Numbered from the stretch's first letter, positions 16,903 to 26,411 are shown. The stretch is 64,000 nucleotides of DNA from Nocardia carnea NBRC 14403 (GCF_000308515.1 NZ_BAFV01000040.1:98218-162217); one strand, 5' to 3'. Translations and numbers: made by a program. Notes: a model not told the origin generated them from the sequence alone.

Positions 16903-18543
16903 GTGAGCGCAACATTGCAGGCCAGCGGCCTCGCGGCCGGGCACGCCGAACGCACCCTGTTCGCCGACCTCGATCTGACACTCGCTCCCGGCGATGTGAT
17001 CGGGCTGGTCGGCGTCAACGGCGCGGGAAAATCGACGCTGTTGCGCATGCTCGCCGACGGTGCTCCGGGTGAGGGCAGTATCACTCTCAGCCCGCCCGAT
17101 GCCACCGTCGGCTACCTGGCGCAGGAGCCCGAGCGCACCGCGGGTGAATCCGTGCTCGAATACCTCGCCCGACGGACCGGTGTCGCCGACGCCCAGCGGG
17201 TCATGGACGCCGCCGCCGAACGACTCGCCGACGGCGGAGACGACGACTACTCCCCCGCTCTCGAACACTGGCTCGCGCTCGGCGGCGCCGATTTCGACCA
17301 GCGTGCCGCGGAGGTTGCGGCGGATCTGGGGCTCACGGTCGGCCTCGCGGGCGGACTGGATACGCCGATGACAGGGTTGTCCGGTGGGCAGGCTGCCCGC
17401 GCGGGTCTCGCGTCGGTTCTGCTGTCACGCTTCGATATTCTGCTGCTCGACGAACCCACCAACGACCTCGACCTCGACGGTCTCGACCGCCTCGAACGTT
17501 TCGTCACCGGTGTCCGGGTACCGCTGATGATCATCAGCCACGACCGCGAATTCCTGACCCGCACGGTGACCGCCGTCCTCGAACTCGATCTCGCCCAGCA
17601 GCAGATCAACTTCTACGACGGCGGCTACGACTCCTACCTGACCGAACGCGAGATCGCGCGCCGGCACGCCCGCGAGGCGTACGACGAATTCGCCGATACC
17701 AAAGCCGCTTTGGAGGCCCGGGCGCGGATGCAGCGCAACTGGCTCGAGCACGGTGTCCGCAATGCGCGCCGTAAGAGCAAGAACGATTCCGACAAGGTCA
17801 CCCGGAAGACCCGCGCCGAATCCACCGAGAAGCAGGCCGCAAAGGCCCGGCAGACGCAGCGCCGCATCGAACGGCTCGACGTCGTGGAGGAACCACGTAA
17901 GGAGTGGGAGCTGCGGATGGAGATCGCGGCGGCGCCGCGCAGCGGTTCGGTGGTCGCGACGGCGAGCAATGCCACCGTCACCCGCGGCGATTTCACGCTC
18001 GGACCCGTCACGATCCAGATCGACTGGGCCGATCGCATCGTGCTGACCGGCGCGAACGGCTCCGGTAAATCGACCCTGCTCGGTCTGCTGCTGGGCAAAC
18101 TCGCTCCCGATACCGGCACCGCCGCGCTCGGCTCCGGCGTGCAGATCGGGGAGGTCGACCAAGCCCGCGGCCTGTTCCGCGGTGCCGGTGCTCTCGCCGC
18201 GACCTTCGGGGCGGCCGTCCCCGACTGGCCGGATGCCGATATCCGGACGCTGCTCGCCAAGTTCGGGCTACGCGGACCGCACGTCACCCGTGCCTGCGAC
18301 ACCCTCTCACCCGGCGAACGCACCCGCGCCGCGCTGGCCCTGCTGCAGGCCCGCGGCGTCAACCTGCTGGTCCTGGACGAACCGACCAACCATCTCGATC
18401 TACCGGCCATCGAACAGCTCGAGCAGGCGGTCGACTCTTTTGCTGGCACGCTTCTGCTGGTCACCCACGACCGCCGCATGCTGGATTCCGTGCATGCGAC
18501 CCGCCGCTGGCATATGGCGGCGGGCCGGCTCACCGAGGAGTAG
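16903..18543 (+). CDS. ABC-F family ATPase (translation-associated, possible antibiotic resistance)
   Basis: The protein has 546 residues from GTG 16903; the frame is open further left but lacks family sequence. It has two nucleotide-binding domains on one chain and no membrane segments. Domain 1 has Walker A GVNGAGKS (37-44), LSGGQ and LLLDEPTNDLD. A charged linker rich in Lys/Arg follows (NARRKSKNDSDK region). Domain 2 has GANGSGKS, LSPGE and LVLDEPTNHLD. ABC-F proteins act on the ribosome as translation factors or antibiotic-protection proteins. Its target cannot be told from sequence. Confidence 0.9.
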   Translation: MSATLQASGLAAGHAERTLFADLDLTLAPGDVIGLVGVNGAGKSTLLRMLADGAPGEGSITLSPPDATVGYLAQEPERTAGESVLEYLARRTGVADAQRVMDAAAERLADGGDDDYSPALEHWLALGGADFDQRAAEVAADLGLTVGLAGGLDTPMTGLSGGQAARAGLASVLLSRFDILLLDEPTNDLDLDGLDRLERFVTGVRVPLMIISHDREFLTRTVTAVLELDLAQQQINFYDGGYDSYLTEREIARRHAREAYDEFADTKAALEARARMQRNWLEHGVRNARRKSKNDSDKVTRKTRAESTEKQAAKARQTQRRIERLDVVEEPRKEWELRMEIAAAPRSGSVVATASNATVTRGDFTLGPVTIQIDWADRIVLTGANGSGKSTLLGLLLGKLAPDTGTAALGSGVQIGEVDQARGLFRGAGALAATFGAAVPDWPDADIRTLLAKFGLRGPHVTRACDTLSPGERTRAALALLQARGVNLLVLDEPTNHLDLPAIEQLEQAVDSFAGTLLLVTHDRRMLDSVHATRRWHMAAGRLTEE

Positions 18544-18653
18544 CCCCGGCGCCCGCGGGCGCGACACCGAGTCGTTTTCCGCACCCGACCTGGCGGCGTC
18601 GCGTACGGTGGAGCCAACGGGACCGTTCAGGTCCGGCTAAACGAAGGACGATC

Positions 18654-18788
18654 ATGTCCGATAAATCTCCTCGTGGCGGCGCCACCAAAAAATCCGGAAA
18701 AACGCTGAAGGAAAAGCGTGCGGAAAAGAAGGCCAAAGCCGTCGCGAAATCCGATGTCGAGTCCACGTTCGACCCCAAGCGCCGCTGA
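18654..18788 (+). CDS. Small lysine-rich actinobacterial protein (44 residues)
   Basis: The ATG at 18654 follows ACGAAGGACGATC, with GAAGGA as ribosome-binding site. The product starts MSDKSPRGGATKKSGKTLKE and continues with alternating Lys/Ala/Glu to DPKRR. Similar short basic proteins beginning MSDKSPR are widespread in Streptomyces and other actinobacteria, usually annotated hypothetical. The charge suggests nucleic-acid or ribosome association, but the function is unknown. Confidence 0.75.
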   Translation: MSDKSPRGGATKKSGKTLKEKRAEKKAKAVAKSDVESTFDPKRR

Positions 18789-19014
18789 CGGAACCGGCTC
18801 TCGTATTTCTCTGAATCATGTTGCTCATCAATGCCTTTCACGGTCCGTAGCGGGTCCGCGACCGGCCGGACACGAAGTGGGGAACGGCGCCCCGTTGCCG
18901 CCTGAGGTCCACCCCCCTGGACGGATCACCCATGCGTGTGGCACACTGGTTCACCGAGACTGCGCTTATCAAAGTGATCTGCGCGGCTCATCTACAGGAA
19001 TGAAGTATTAAAGC

Positions 19015-19218
19015 ATGGCGCAAGGCAGCGTGAAATGGTTCAACGGCGAGAAGGGCTTCGGCTTCATCGCCCAAGACGGAGGCGGCCCTGACGTCTTCGT
19101 GCACTACTCGGCCATCGGTGGCTCGGGCTTCAAGACCCTCGAAGAGGGTCAGCGGGTCGAGTTCGAGATCGGCCAGGGCCAGAAGGGCCCGCAGGCTCAG
19201 GACGTCCGCGCGATCTGA
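19015..19218 (+). CDS. cspA: Cold-shock protein, CspA family
   Basis: A 67-residue single cold-shock domain. The RNA-binding motifs KGFGFI (RNP1) and VFVHY (RNP2) are intact. It binds single-stranded RNA/DNA as a chaperone. It stands alone between two short intergenic regions, and a strong intrinsic terminator follows 14 nt after the stop. Confidence 0.97.
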   Translation: MAQGSVKWFNGEKGFGFIAQDGGGPDVFVHYSAIGGSGFKTLEEGQRVEFEIGQGQKGPQAQDVRAI

Positions 19219-19232
19219 TTTCGTGTGACTCG

Positions 19233-19263
19233 AAGGCTCCGCACCCCACGGGTGCGGAGCCTT
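19233..19263 (+). terminator. Intrinsic terminator of the cold-shock gene
   Basis: AAGGCTCCGCACCC pairs perfectly with GGGTGCGGAGCCTT around the loop CAC, followed by a T-rich run (TTTCTCGT). This is the clearest rho-independent terminator in the window. Confidence 0.93.
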
Positions 19264-19410
19264 TCTCGTCGGTTCACCACGGTGACCGGCGTCCGCCGTG
19301 CCTGGGTTTCCCACACCCAGGCACGCGAACACCTGTATCGACAGGTATCGGGAGAATCCTCGCGGATGGCAGATGATGCGGAAGATCGCATCCAGGAAAG
19401 GACGACCGCC

Positions 19411-20397
19411 ATGCGCGTTCGTATACGCCATCTCATCCTCGGGCTCACTGCGTCGGTGACTCTCGCCTGCACAGCCCCCGCGCCGGCCGAACCGCCCGGC
19501 CACTACGTAATCCCCGGCGACCGGGCATTTCCCACCGGACTCGCCTACGATCCCGAAACCGGGCATTATTTCGTCGGCAGCGCCGCGGACGGCGCGCTGT
19601 ATCGCGGACATGTGGACCGCCCCGACGCCGAGCTGTGGTCCCCGCACGGGACCGACGGACGAACGCTCACCTCCGGAATGACCATGGACGCCGCGGGACG
19701 ACTGTTCGTCAACGGCGCCGACAGCAACATCACCCGGGTCTACGACCCCGGTAGCGGCGAACTGCTCACCGAACTTCGCGGTCTCCCGGGCGGTTTCGTG
19801 AACGAGGTATCCGTCGCGGACGACGGTACGGCCTACGTCACCGATTCCTTCCTGCCGATGATCTACCGGATCACCGAACGCGACGGCCGCTGGCAGATGG
19901 ATCCCTGGCTGGATATCGACGATACGGCCATCGAATGGATACACGGTGAGCACAATCTCAACGGCATCCTGGCCGTCGGCCGGCATCTGCTGTCGGTGCA
20001 GAGCAACACCGGCCGGCTCTGGCGTATCGACCGGTTCACCGGCGAGGTCGACGAGGTGGACCTGGGCGGAGAGTTGCTGCCCAGCGCCGACGCTTTGATC
20101 TCCGAAGACGGACGGCGGGTCTATGTGACACAGGGAAACCTGTATGCCGATACCGACCAGGAGCCCCGGGTGGCGGTTCTGGAGATGAGCGAAGACCTCA
20201 CCGGCGCCCGGATCGTCGACAGCCTCGTTCCGCCGGGCGGATTCCTGCATCCCAGCCAGGCGGCCCTCACCGAGGGTGGGCGCCTGCTGGTCGTCAACAG
20301 TCAGTACAACCGGCTGGTGGCGGGGCTGGCGCCGCAGTCTCTGCCGTTCACCGTCTCCAGCGTGCCGGTGCCCGCCGGCGACACCCCCGCCGCATAG
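19411..20397 (+). CDS. Exported SMP-30/gluconolactonase-like beta-propeller, possible lipoprotein
   Basis: The protein has 328 residues from ATG 19411, chosen because AGGAAAGG lies about 10 nt upstream; an earlier ATG at 19366 would bury the signal peptide. The N-terminus has RVRIRH, a hydrophobic stretch and VTLAC, which could be a lipobox, although Leu at -2 is atypical. The mature part has repeated beta-propeller blades (TGLAYDPETGHYFVGS, MTMDAAGRLFVNG, VADDGTAYVTDS, PSQAALTEGGRLLVVNSQ), as in SMP-30/strictosidine-synthase-like proteins. The substrate is unknown. Confidence 0.7.
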   Translation: MRVRIRHLILGLTASVTLACTAPAPAEPPGHYVIPGDRAFPTGLAYDPETGHYFVGSAADGALYRGHVDRPDAELWSPHGTDGRTLTSGMTMDAAGRLFVNGADSNITRVYDPGSGELLTELRGLPGGFVNEVSVADDGTAYVTDSFLPMIYRITERDGRWQMDPWLDIDDTAIEWIHGEHNLNGILAVGRHLLSVQSNTGRLWRIDRFTGEVDEVDLGGELLPSADALISEDGRRVYVTQGNLYADTDQEPRVAVLEMSEDLTGARIVDSLVPPGGFLHPSQAALTEGGRLLVVNSQYNRLVAGLAPQSLPFTVSSVPVPAGDTPAA

Positions 20398-20422
20398 CCG
20401 GAAACCCGCATAACCTGGGGAG

Positions 20423-21250
20423 GTGGACCGACGAGACGAACTCCGCGAATTCCTCACTTCCCGGCGAGCCCGGCTGGCTCCCGCCGATGTCGGCCTGCCG
20501 CCCGCCGGTCTGCGCCGTACCCCGGGGTTACGCAGGGAAGAGGTCGCGGTACTCGCGGGGGTGGGGGTGTCCTGGTACACCTGGCTCGAACAGGGCCGCG
20601 ATATCCGGGTATCGGCGCAAGTGCTGGACGCTGTCGCCGGCGCGCTGCGCTTGGATACCCACGAACGGGCCTACCTGTACCGGCTGGCCGGTCTCGAACC
20701 ACCCGGCGCCGCCGTGGCCGATCCGCACCGGCCGGTCACGGCGGAGTGGCACCGCATACTGGACGCCTGGCTGCCCCGCCCGGCCTACATCATCGACCGG
20801 TACTGGGGTTTCGCGGCGGTGAACAGTACGGCGCGCGAAGTATTCGGTCTCACCGAGGACGACGACAACTGCCTGGTGGCGTTTTTCACCAGCAGCCGCT
20901 ACCGCGCCGCCTTCACTCAGTGGGAGGAGGCGGCGCCCGATATCGTCGCGCGGTTCCGCGCCGACGCGGCGCGGCATCCTCAGGACCGGGACTTTCACCG
21001 GATTACGGACGCACTCCGCACGGCCAGTACGGAATTCGCCCGGCTATGGGCAAGGCATGATGTCACCGAATCGGCGAACGGTACCAAGGCCATCACCCAT
21101 CCGGACGGCGGTGAACTGCATTTCGAGTACACCCGGCTGCCGCTGCCGGACCATCCCGGCCACCACCTGGTCCTGCACAATCCGACTCCCGGCACCGGCA
21201 CGCTGGAATGGCTGGAATCCTTCGCCGAGGAGTCCCGCCTGATCAGCTGA
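20423..21250 (+). CDS. XRE-family regulator with MmyB-like ligand-binding domain
   Basis: The protein has 275 residues from GTG 20423; GGGGAG lies immediately 5', so translation could be near-leaderless. The N-terminal helix-turn-helix, RRTPGLRREEVAVLAGVGVSWYTWLEQGR, is the classical actinobacterial type (given here as a motif over residues 30-58). The C-terminal half (about 105-265) has PAYIIDRYWGFAAVNSTA and DNCLVAFFTSSRYR, as in MmyB-like PAS-fold domains that bind fatty-acid-like ligands. This family is often beside short-chain dehydrogenases, as here, suggesting that it controls the next gene. Confidence 0.88.
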   Translation: MDRRDELREFLTSRRARLAPADVGLPPAGLRRTPGLRREEVAVLAGVGVSWYTWLEQGRDIRVSAQVLDAVAGALRLDTHERAYLYRLAGLEPPGAAVADPHRPVTAEWHRILDAWLPRPAYIIDRYWGFAAVNSTAREVFGLTEDDDNCLVAFFTSSRYRAAFTQWEEAAPDIVARFRADAARHPQDRDFHRITDALRTASTEFARLWARHDVTESANGTKAITHPDGGELHFEYTRLPLPDHPGHHLVLHNPTPGTGTLEWLESFAEESRLIS

Positions 21251-21341
21251 GCCTGTGGCTCGGGCCCACGATGCCTGGTGGTGCCACACCCCGCATCAAC
21301 TCGGTCTGTTCAGGCGCCGTCCGGCCACCGAGTCTTTCCCT

Positions 21342-22094
21342 ATGACTCGATACACCGACAAGATCGCACTGGTCACCGGCGGCACCAGCGGAATAGGTAT
21401 CGCCACGGCGAAACGCCTGATCGGCGAGGGCGCACAGGTGGTCGTCACCGGACGTAACGCCACCCGGCTGGAGGCGGCGGTGGCGGACCTCGGCGACCGG
21501 GCGCACGGATTCGTCGCGGATGTCGCCGACCTGACCGCACTCGACGCGCTCGTGCGGGACATCCGGGACCGGCACCACCGGATCGATGTGGTCTTCGCGA
21601 ATGCCGGAGTCGGCATCTTCGCACCGGTCCGGGAGATCACCGAGGAAGATTTCGACCGTTCCGTGGCAGTCAACTTCAAAGGGGTTTTCTTCACCGTTCA
21701 GAAGGCACTGCCCCTCATCCCCGACGGCGGCGCAATCGTCGTCAATGCCTCGTGGACCCTGCACCGGGGGGTCGATGAGCTGGGGCTCTATTCCGCCACC
21801 AAGGCCGCCGTGCACAATCTGGCCCGGACTCTCGCCGCGGATCTCGCTCCGCGCGGTATCCGCGTCAACTCCATCAGCCCCGGCTATATCGATACCCCGA
21901 TGTACCCCGAGGCCGAGCTTCCGGCGCAGGTTGCCGCCGCGAACCGAAGCCGAGTTCCGGCCGGTCGATTCGGCCGTCCCGGTGAGGTCGCCGATGCCGT
22001 GGCCTTTCTGGCTTCCACCGAAGCCTCGTACATCAACGGTCAAGACCTGATCATCGATGGCGGGCTCGTCGGCACCATGGCCGGGACCGCCTGA
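21342..22094 (+). CDS. Short-chain dehydrogenase/reductase (SDR)
   Basis: The protein has 250 residues. ATG 21342 was chosen because the family begins just before TGGTSGIG (12-19); the upstream frame is unrelated. The classical SDR features are NAGVG (87-91), catalytic S137, Y150 and K154 (YSATK), and the C-terminal GRPGEVADAVAFLAS. It is an NAD(P)-dependent alcohol/ketone oxidoreductase. It is probably regulated by the MmyB-like protein upstream, with which it is co-oriented. Confidence 0.88.
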   Translation: MTRYTDKIALVTGGTSGIGIATAKRLIGEGAQVVVTGRNATRLEAAVADLGDRAHGFVADVADLTALDALVRDIRDRHHRIDVVFANAGVGIFAPVREITEEDFDRSVAVNFKGVFFTVQKALPLIPDGGAIVVNASWTLHRGVDELGLYSATKAAVHNLARTLAADLAPRGIRVNSISPGYIDTPMYPEAELPAQVAAANRSRVPAGRFGRPGEVADAVAFLASTEASYINGQDLIIDGGLVGTMAGTA

Positions 22095-22104
22095 CCGTCC
22101 GGGG

Positions 22105-23421
22105 TCAGTGGGCGCGGTCGGCGGGGCCGGCACCGTCGACAGGATTCGGCTCGTCGTCCTCGTCGACCGGCAGAGTATGCAGTACCCACTGCGCTTTTCC
22201 ACTGTTCTTGGCGTGATACAGCCCGGTATCGGCGGCGTCCAGTAATGCCTCCGCTTGTCCGCCCTCGACCGTGGTCACGACCGCGCCGATACTGGCCGAG
22301 ACGGTCAGCCGATGGCCGCCCGTGATGACCGGATCGGATAGGGCGCCGAGCAACCGTTCGGCCACCTCGGTCATCCGGTCGTCGTCGACGGGTGGCGGGA
22401 CGAGTGTCACGAATTCGTCGCCGCCGATCCGCGCGACCAGGCAATCGAACTCCACCACACTGTCGTGCAACCGGTGCGCGACCTCGGTGAGTACCTTGTC
22501 GCCGGTGCCGTGACCGTAGCGGTCGTTGATGTATTTGAACCGGTCCAGGTCCACGAAACACAACCCGATCCGGTCCTGCGGGCCGGCGTCGCGAATCGTC
22601 GAATCCAGCCATTCGAGCAGTTGACGCCGGTTCGGCAGTCCGGTCAGCAGATCGTGGCGCGCCTGCCGGTGCAGTTCCTCGCGCATCCGGTGCTGTTCGG
22701 TGACGTCTTCACCCACAGCCAGCAGATAGTCCGGATGCCCGTCCCGCCCCTCGACGAAGGTGATGGAGAAGGCGGCCCACCCGTAGCTGCCGTCGGCCCG
22801 CCCGATCTGCTGTTCCAGCTTCACCGCGCCCTGTTTGTGCGGGACGAGCCGCTCGTAGACCAGCCGGCGAATACGTTCCCGATCCTCGGGGTGAGCGAAT
22901 TCGTACACCGAGATACCGCGCAGGTCGCCGGCGGGGACGCCGATCATATCCGCGAGCGCCCGGTTGGCGTTGAGCAGAACACCGTTGGTATCGCCGATGG
23001 CGATGGCTACCGCCGCGTTGTCGAAAACGACCCGGAAGCGCTCGTCCATCCGTTGCGCGACCTCGCCGGGAGCGTCGGGCGGCGCGAACAGCATCTGCCG
23101 GCGGATACCGAAACCTTCGCCGAGCTTGGCCAGCAGGACCGTCATCCTCCGGGTCTTTTCGGGATCCCCGCCGGTAAGTGACCACAGCACCGGGACCGAG
23201 GTGGCCACCACATCGGGTGCCGGCAGATCCGCGGCCGCCAGGGCGGCCCCCGCCCGGGCACCGGCACCGAAATCGAACGGCGTGGTGGTGAGCGCATGGG
23301 CGAGATCGTGCACCAGCCAGCTGAGCAGGTGATAGATACTCGGATCGGAGGGGGCGGAGCCACCGGTCGCATGGAGGGCCGCAGACCATGCTCGAACCAG
23401 TTCGCTGTGCTCCGGCTCCAT
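22105..23421 (-). CDS. PAS-GGDEF diguanylate cyclase
   Basis: The protein has 438 residues. An N-terminal alpha-helical segment (1-115) is of unknown type. A PAS/PAC sensor domain spans about 125-245, and a GGDEF domain about 255-415 with an intact active site GGDEF at 333-337. It should make cyclic di-GMP from GTP. The inhibitory RxxD I-site, normally five residues before GGDEF, is missing (V323-x2-D326), so product inhibition at that site is unlikely. There is no EAL domain or membrane segment. It converges with the SDR gene, 10 nt away. Confidence 0.9.
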   Translation of the reverse strand: MEPEHSELVRAWSAALHATGGSAPSDPSIYHLLSWLVHDLAHALTTTPFDFGAGARAGAALAAADLPAPDVVATSVPVLWSLTGGDPEKTRRMTVLLAKLGEGFGIRRQMLFAPPDAPGEVAQRMDERFRVVFDNAAVAIAIGDTNGVLLNANRALADMIGVPAGDLRGISVYEFAHPEDRERIRRLVYERLVPHKQGAVKLEQQIGRADGSYGWAAFSITFVEGRDGHPDYLLAVGEDVTEQHRMREELHRQARHDLLTGLPNRRQLLEWLDSTIRDAGPQDRIGLCFVDLDRFKYINDRYGHGTGDKVLTEVAHRLHDSVVEFDCLVARIGGDEFVTLVPPPVDDDRMTEVAERLLGALSDPVITGGHRLTVSASIGAVVTTVEGGQAEALLDAADTGLYHAKNSGKAQWVLHTLPVDEDDEPNPVDGAGPADRAH

Positions 23422-23496
23422 CGCTCCCCTTCGCTGCTGTGCCCGCCACCGCCCCGTTCGCAGCCATGGAACATCGCCTACCGAATGGTGGGGTGG

Positions 23497-24654
23497 CTAC
23501 CCTTGATGATCACCATCATTGCTCATCGGCCGCGCTCCGGCCGGATGGGGGTGGTTTTCCGAGAAAATACTCGCACCTTTGTACCGGGTCGTGGTCAGTT
23601 GCCACACCCAGCTCGCCTGGACACAACCGGTGAGGTCGGCGAGATGCACACGCAGCTGCGCGGCGAGATCGGTATCGGCAACGCCCGGCTCGTGGCAGCG
23701 GTCCGCCAGCGCGTCGTGACGCTGCCGGAACTCGGTGATACGGTCGCGCACCATGGCACCTGCCTCGCGGACGGCGCCGGCCAAGGTCGCGCCGGGTGTG
23801 TTCAGCAGGCAGACCGGGATCAGGTTGAAATCCGACCGGTCCGCAATGCACTCCTTTTCGAAGGAGAACATGTCATTCATCAAGGCACCGATTTCGGCAG
23901 TGAGCACACGTAATCGACGTAAGTCCGGAGCCAGCTCCGCCTGTACCAGCTGTTCCTCCTCCAGATAGCTGTCGCGGCCGAACTCGCACAGGGCGATGGC
24001 CGGATACATCCCCGATACCTGCGCGCGCAGATCGATGTACTCCGCGACGGTCAGCAGATCACCACGGGCGCGGGCGTTCTGGTCGCGGATCGCGGTGCGC
24101 AGATGTTCTACGGTCGAAGCGAGGAATTCGCCGAGCCATCGTGGGTCGGACAACTCGCCGACCTGCGACAAGAAATCGACCGTCGCCGCTTCGACCGGGG
24201 TCGGGTCGGCGGCGGGTTTCCGGGTTTCGAGCAGGCGGCACAGGCGCGCGAGCTCGTCACGCGCCCTGTCTTGTTCGGCTTCCGACAGGTGCCCGTATTT
24301 CTCCCGTCCCACAGTATCGTTGAGCCAGAACAGGATTGCGTTGAACAATCCGATCACCGTCAGCCGCTGCGCGCTGACCGCTCCGGGATGCAGATATGGC
24401 GTCATGCTGTTGTAGTGCGCACCGGCGGGTTTCAGCCAGATATCGTGCGCCCGGCAGTAACTTTCCACATCGTCACAAGCCTGCGCACCGAATTCGCTGG
24501 GACGGAACTCTCTGCAGTACTCTGCGATATCGGAGTCCGGTGTGCTGAACAATTCCCGCAACGACCACGGTTCTGCGGTGTTCGCCCAATCCTCGTATTG
24601 TGCTCGCATATCGGCGATCTCACGCTCGACCGCCGCTGTGTACCGAGAAGCCAT
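23497..24654 (-). CDS. Class I terpene synthase with degenerate Asp-rich motif
   Basis: The protein has 385 residues from ATG 24654, preceded by GGGAGGAGAG; an upstream in-frame ATG lacks such a site. The bacterial class I terpene synthase fold is indicated by the NSE metal motif N260-D261-x2-S264-x3-E268 (NDMFSFEKE) and the late TTTRYKG element. The first metal motif (normally DDxx[DE]) reads LNDTVGRE (111-118), with only one Asp in the core. It would cyclise a prenyl diphosphate in the cytoplasm. No prenyltransferase or P450 is adjacent. It is transcribed divergently from the exporter gene. Confidence 0.85.
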   Translation of the reverse strand: MASRYTAAVEREIADMRAQYEDWANTAEPWSLRELFSTPDSDIAEYCREFRPSEFGAQACDDVESYCRAHDIWLKPAGAHYNSMTPYLHPGAVSAQRLTVIGLFNAILFWLNDTVGREKYGHLSEAEQDRARDELARLCRLLETRKPAADPTPVEAATVDFLSQVGELSDPRWLGEFLASTVEHLRTAIRDQNARARGDLLTVAEYIDLRAQVSGMYPAIALCEFGRDSYLEEEQLVQAELAPDLRRLRVLTAEIGALMNDMFSFEKECIADRSDFNLIPVCLLNTPGATLAGAVREAGAMVRDRITEFRQRHDALADRCHEPGVADTDLAAQLRVHLADLTGCVQASWVWQLTTTRYKGASIFSENHPHPAGARPMSNDGDHQG

Positions 24655-24800
24655 AGCGACTCTCCTCCCGCGTATACCAAACCCTCTCAGTGTGGTGCAC
24701 CGGTGAGTCACTGTCATCTGTTCCGGCACACACCCAGCTGAGGGGTAGCGCGCATGCGGCGCGAGCGGCCTTCCCGTCGACTATCGGCACCGGCGGGACC

Positions 24801-24830
24801 CCTGCCGTTCGGCGGCACGGCAACGGCAGG
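24801..24830. repeat. Inverted repeat between terpene synthase and exporter genes
   Basis: CCTGCCGTT (24801-24809) and AACGGCAGG (24822-24830) form a perfect 9-bp inverted repeat with a 12-nt spacer. It lies in the 287-bp divergent intergenic region, so an operator is possible. Confidence 0.4.
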
Positions 24831-24941
24831 TTTCCACTCAGCGGTGGGAGTCCTTGCGACTGCCACCACCGGGCTCGATTCTGGGACTATGCCGCCGAAT
24901 TCCCGCCTCGACCCTCCCTCGCAGCCACAGCGTCCCGGCCG

Positions 24942-26411
24942 ATGGTGAGCATCCGGCAGCGCGATACGACACCCGCTCAGCCTCCCGCCGAGGTGGTCTC
25001 CACCGCCCGGTCCGGAACCGGGATCGTCGTGGTTCTCGCCGCATGCGGATACCTGATGGCACTACAGCAGACGATGGTCCTGCCGCTGCTGCCTGCCCTG
25101 CCGTCCCTGTTGAATACCTCTGCGAGCAACGCTTCCTGGCTGGTGACCGCGACTTTGGTGACGGGAGCCGTCGTCACTCCACTGATCGGACGCCTGGCCG
25201 ATATGTTCGGCAAGAAACGGCTGATCGTGCTCACGCTGATACTCGTGATCGCCGCGTCGATCCTGGGCGCCCTCAGCGATGCTTTGCTCCCGCTGATACT
25301 CGCACGCGCGGTTCAAGGCTGTGGCCTGGCCTTGATTCCGGTCGCGATGGCCACCATGAGCGATGTCCTGCCGGCGCATCGAGTGCCCGGTGGAGTGGCC
25401 ACCATGAGCGCCTCGATGGCCATCGGCGCCGCCGCGGGACTCCCGCTGTCCGGCCTGATCGTCACCTTTCTGGACTGGCATTGGATCTTCTGGGCCGTCG
25501 CCCTGGCCGGGTCGGTGCTGTTGCCCGTGGTCATGAAAGTCGTCCCGCCGGCGCCGGCGCGCCCCCGGGAAAGGTTCGACATCCTGGGCGCGGTCGTGCT
25601 CGCCGGTGCGCTGACCGCACTGCTGGTGCCGTTGTCCAAGGGCGGGCAGTGGGGCTGGTCGAGCCCCGCGACATTGTTGTCGGCCGGCACGAGTGTGCTG
25701 CTGTTCGCAGGGTGGATCCCGCTGCAACTCCGCTCCAGGACGCCTCTGGTGAACCTGCGCGTGGCGGCGCGGCCGCCGTTGCTGTTCGTCAACCTGTGTG
25801 CGCTGCTCATCGGCTTCGCGTTGTTCAGCAATATCCTGCTCACCACACAGTTGTTGCAACTACCGGCAGCGACGGGGTTCGGTGCGGGCCTGAGTGTCCT
25901 GGAAGCCGGATTCTGGCTGATGCCGATAGCGCTGGTGGGCATAGCGACGGCGCCGATCGCGGCGCGCGCCATCGGACGTTTCGGCCCGCAACCGGTTCTG
26001 CTGGTCGCGGCGATCGAACTGGCCCTGGCGTTCACGTTCCGGGTGCCCTTCAGCCGGGAGCCGTGGCAGATGCTGGTGGGGGCCGTGGTGGTCGGTATCG
26101 GTCTATCGCTCACGATCGCCGCCGTCCCCACCCTGATCATGACGTTGGTGCCGATATCGCAATCCGCTTCGGCCACCAGCATCAGCGCCCTGCTCCAGTC
26201 GGTGGGAACCTCCACTGCCAGCGCCACCATGGCCGCGGTGGGCAGCACCTGGACCATCACGGCCGGCGGCGCGCAGTATCCCGGCGAGACGGCGTTCGCC
26301 GCCATGTTCTGGATCGCGGCCGCAACCACCGCGGCCGCCGCCGTACTCGCCGGCCTGCTCATCGCCGGCCGGCGGGCCAGGCAAACGGTTACCAGTCCTG
26401 CCAGGGAATAA
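24942..26411 (+). CDS. MFS exporter, DHA2 (14-TM drug:H+ antiporter) family
   Basis: The protein has 489 residues; ATG 24942 (or GTG 24945) was chosen at the start of the family-like sequence. Fourteen hydrophobic segments fit DHA2. Motif A is visible as GRLADMFGKKR, and the motif-C-like helix as MAIGAAAGLPLSGLI. It is an inner-membrane exporter of drugs or small metabolites. Its divergent placement from the terpene synthase hints at export of a terpenoid or related compound, but that is inference. Its 3' end overlaps the convergent gene by 23 nt. Confidence 0.88.
   Translation: MVSIRQRDTTPAQPPAEVVSTARSGTGIVVVLAACGYLMALQQTMVLPLLPALPSLLNTSASNASWLVTATLVTGAVVTPLIGRLADMFGKKRLIVLTLILVIAASILGALSDALLPLILARAVQGCGLALIPVAMATMSDVLPAHRVPGGVATMSASMAIGAAAGLPLSGLIVTFLDWHWIFWAVALAGSVLLPVVMKVVPPAPARPRERFDILGAVVLAGALTALLVPLSKGGQWGWSSPATLLSAGTSVLLFAGWIPLQLRSRTPLVNLRVAARPPLLFVNLCALLIGFALFSNILLTTQLLQLPAATGFGAGLSVLEAGFWLMPIALVGIATAPIAARAIGRFGPQPVLLVAAIELALAFTFRVPFSREPWQMLVGAVVVGIGLSLTIAAVPTLIMTLVPISQSASATSISALLQSVGTSTASATMAAVGSTWTITAGGAQYPGETAFAAMFWIAAATTAAAAVLAGLLIAGRRARQTVTSPARE

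Noticed and set aside
22088..22110. A short inverted repeat CTGACC/GGTCAG between the SDR and GGDEF genes
   Set aside because: Only 6 bp per arm; too weak to call a terminator, although convergent genes meet here.
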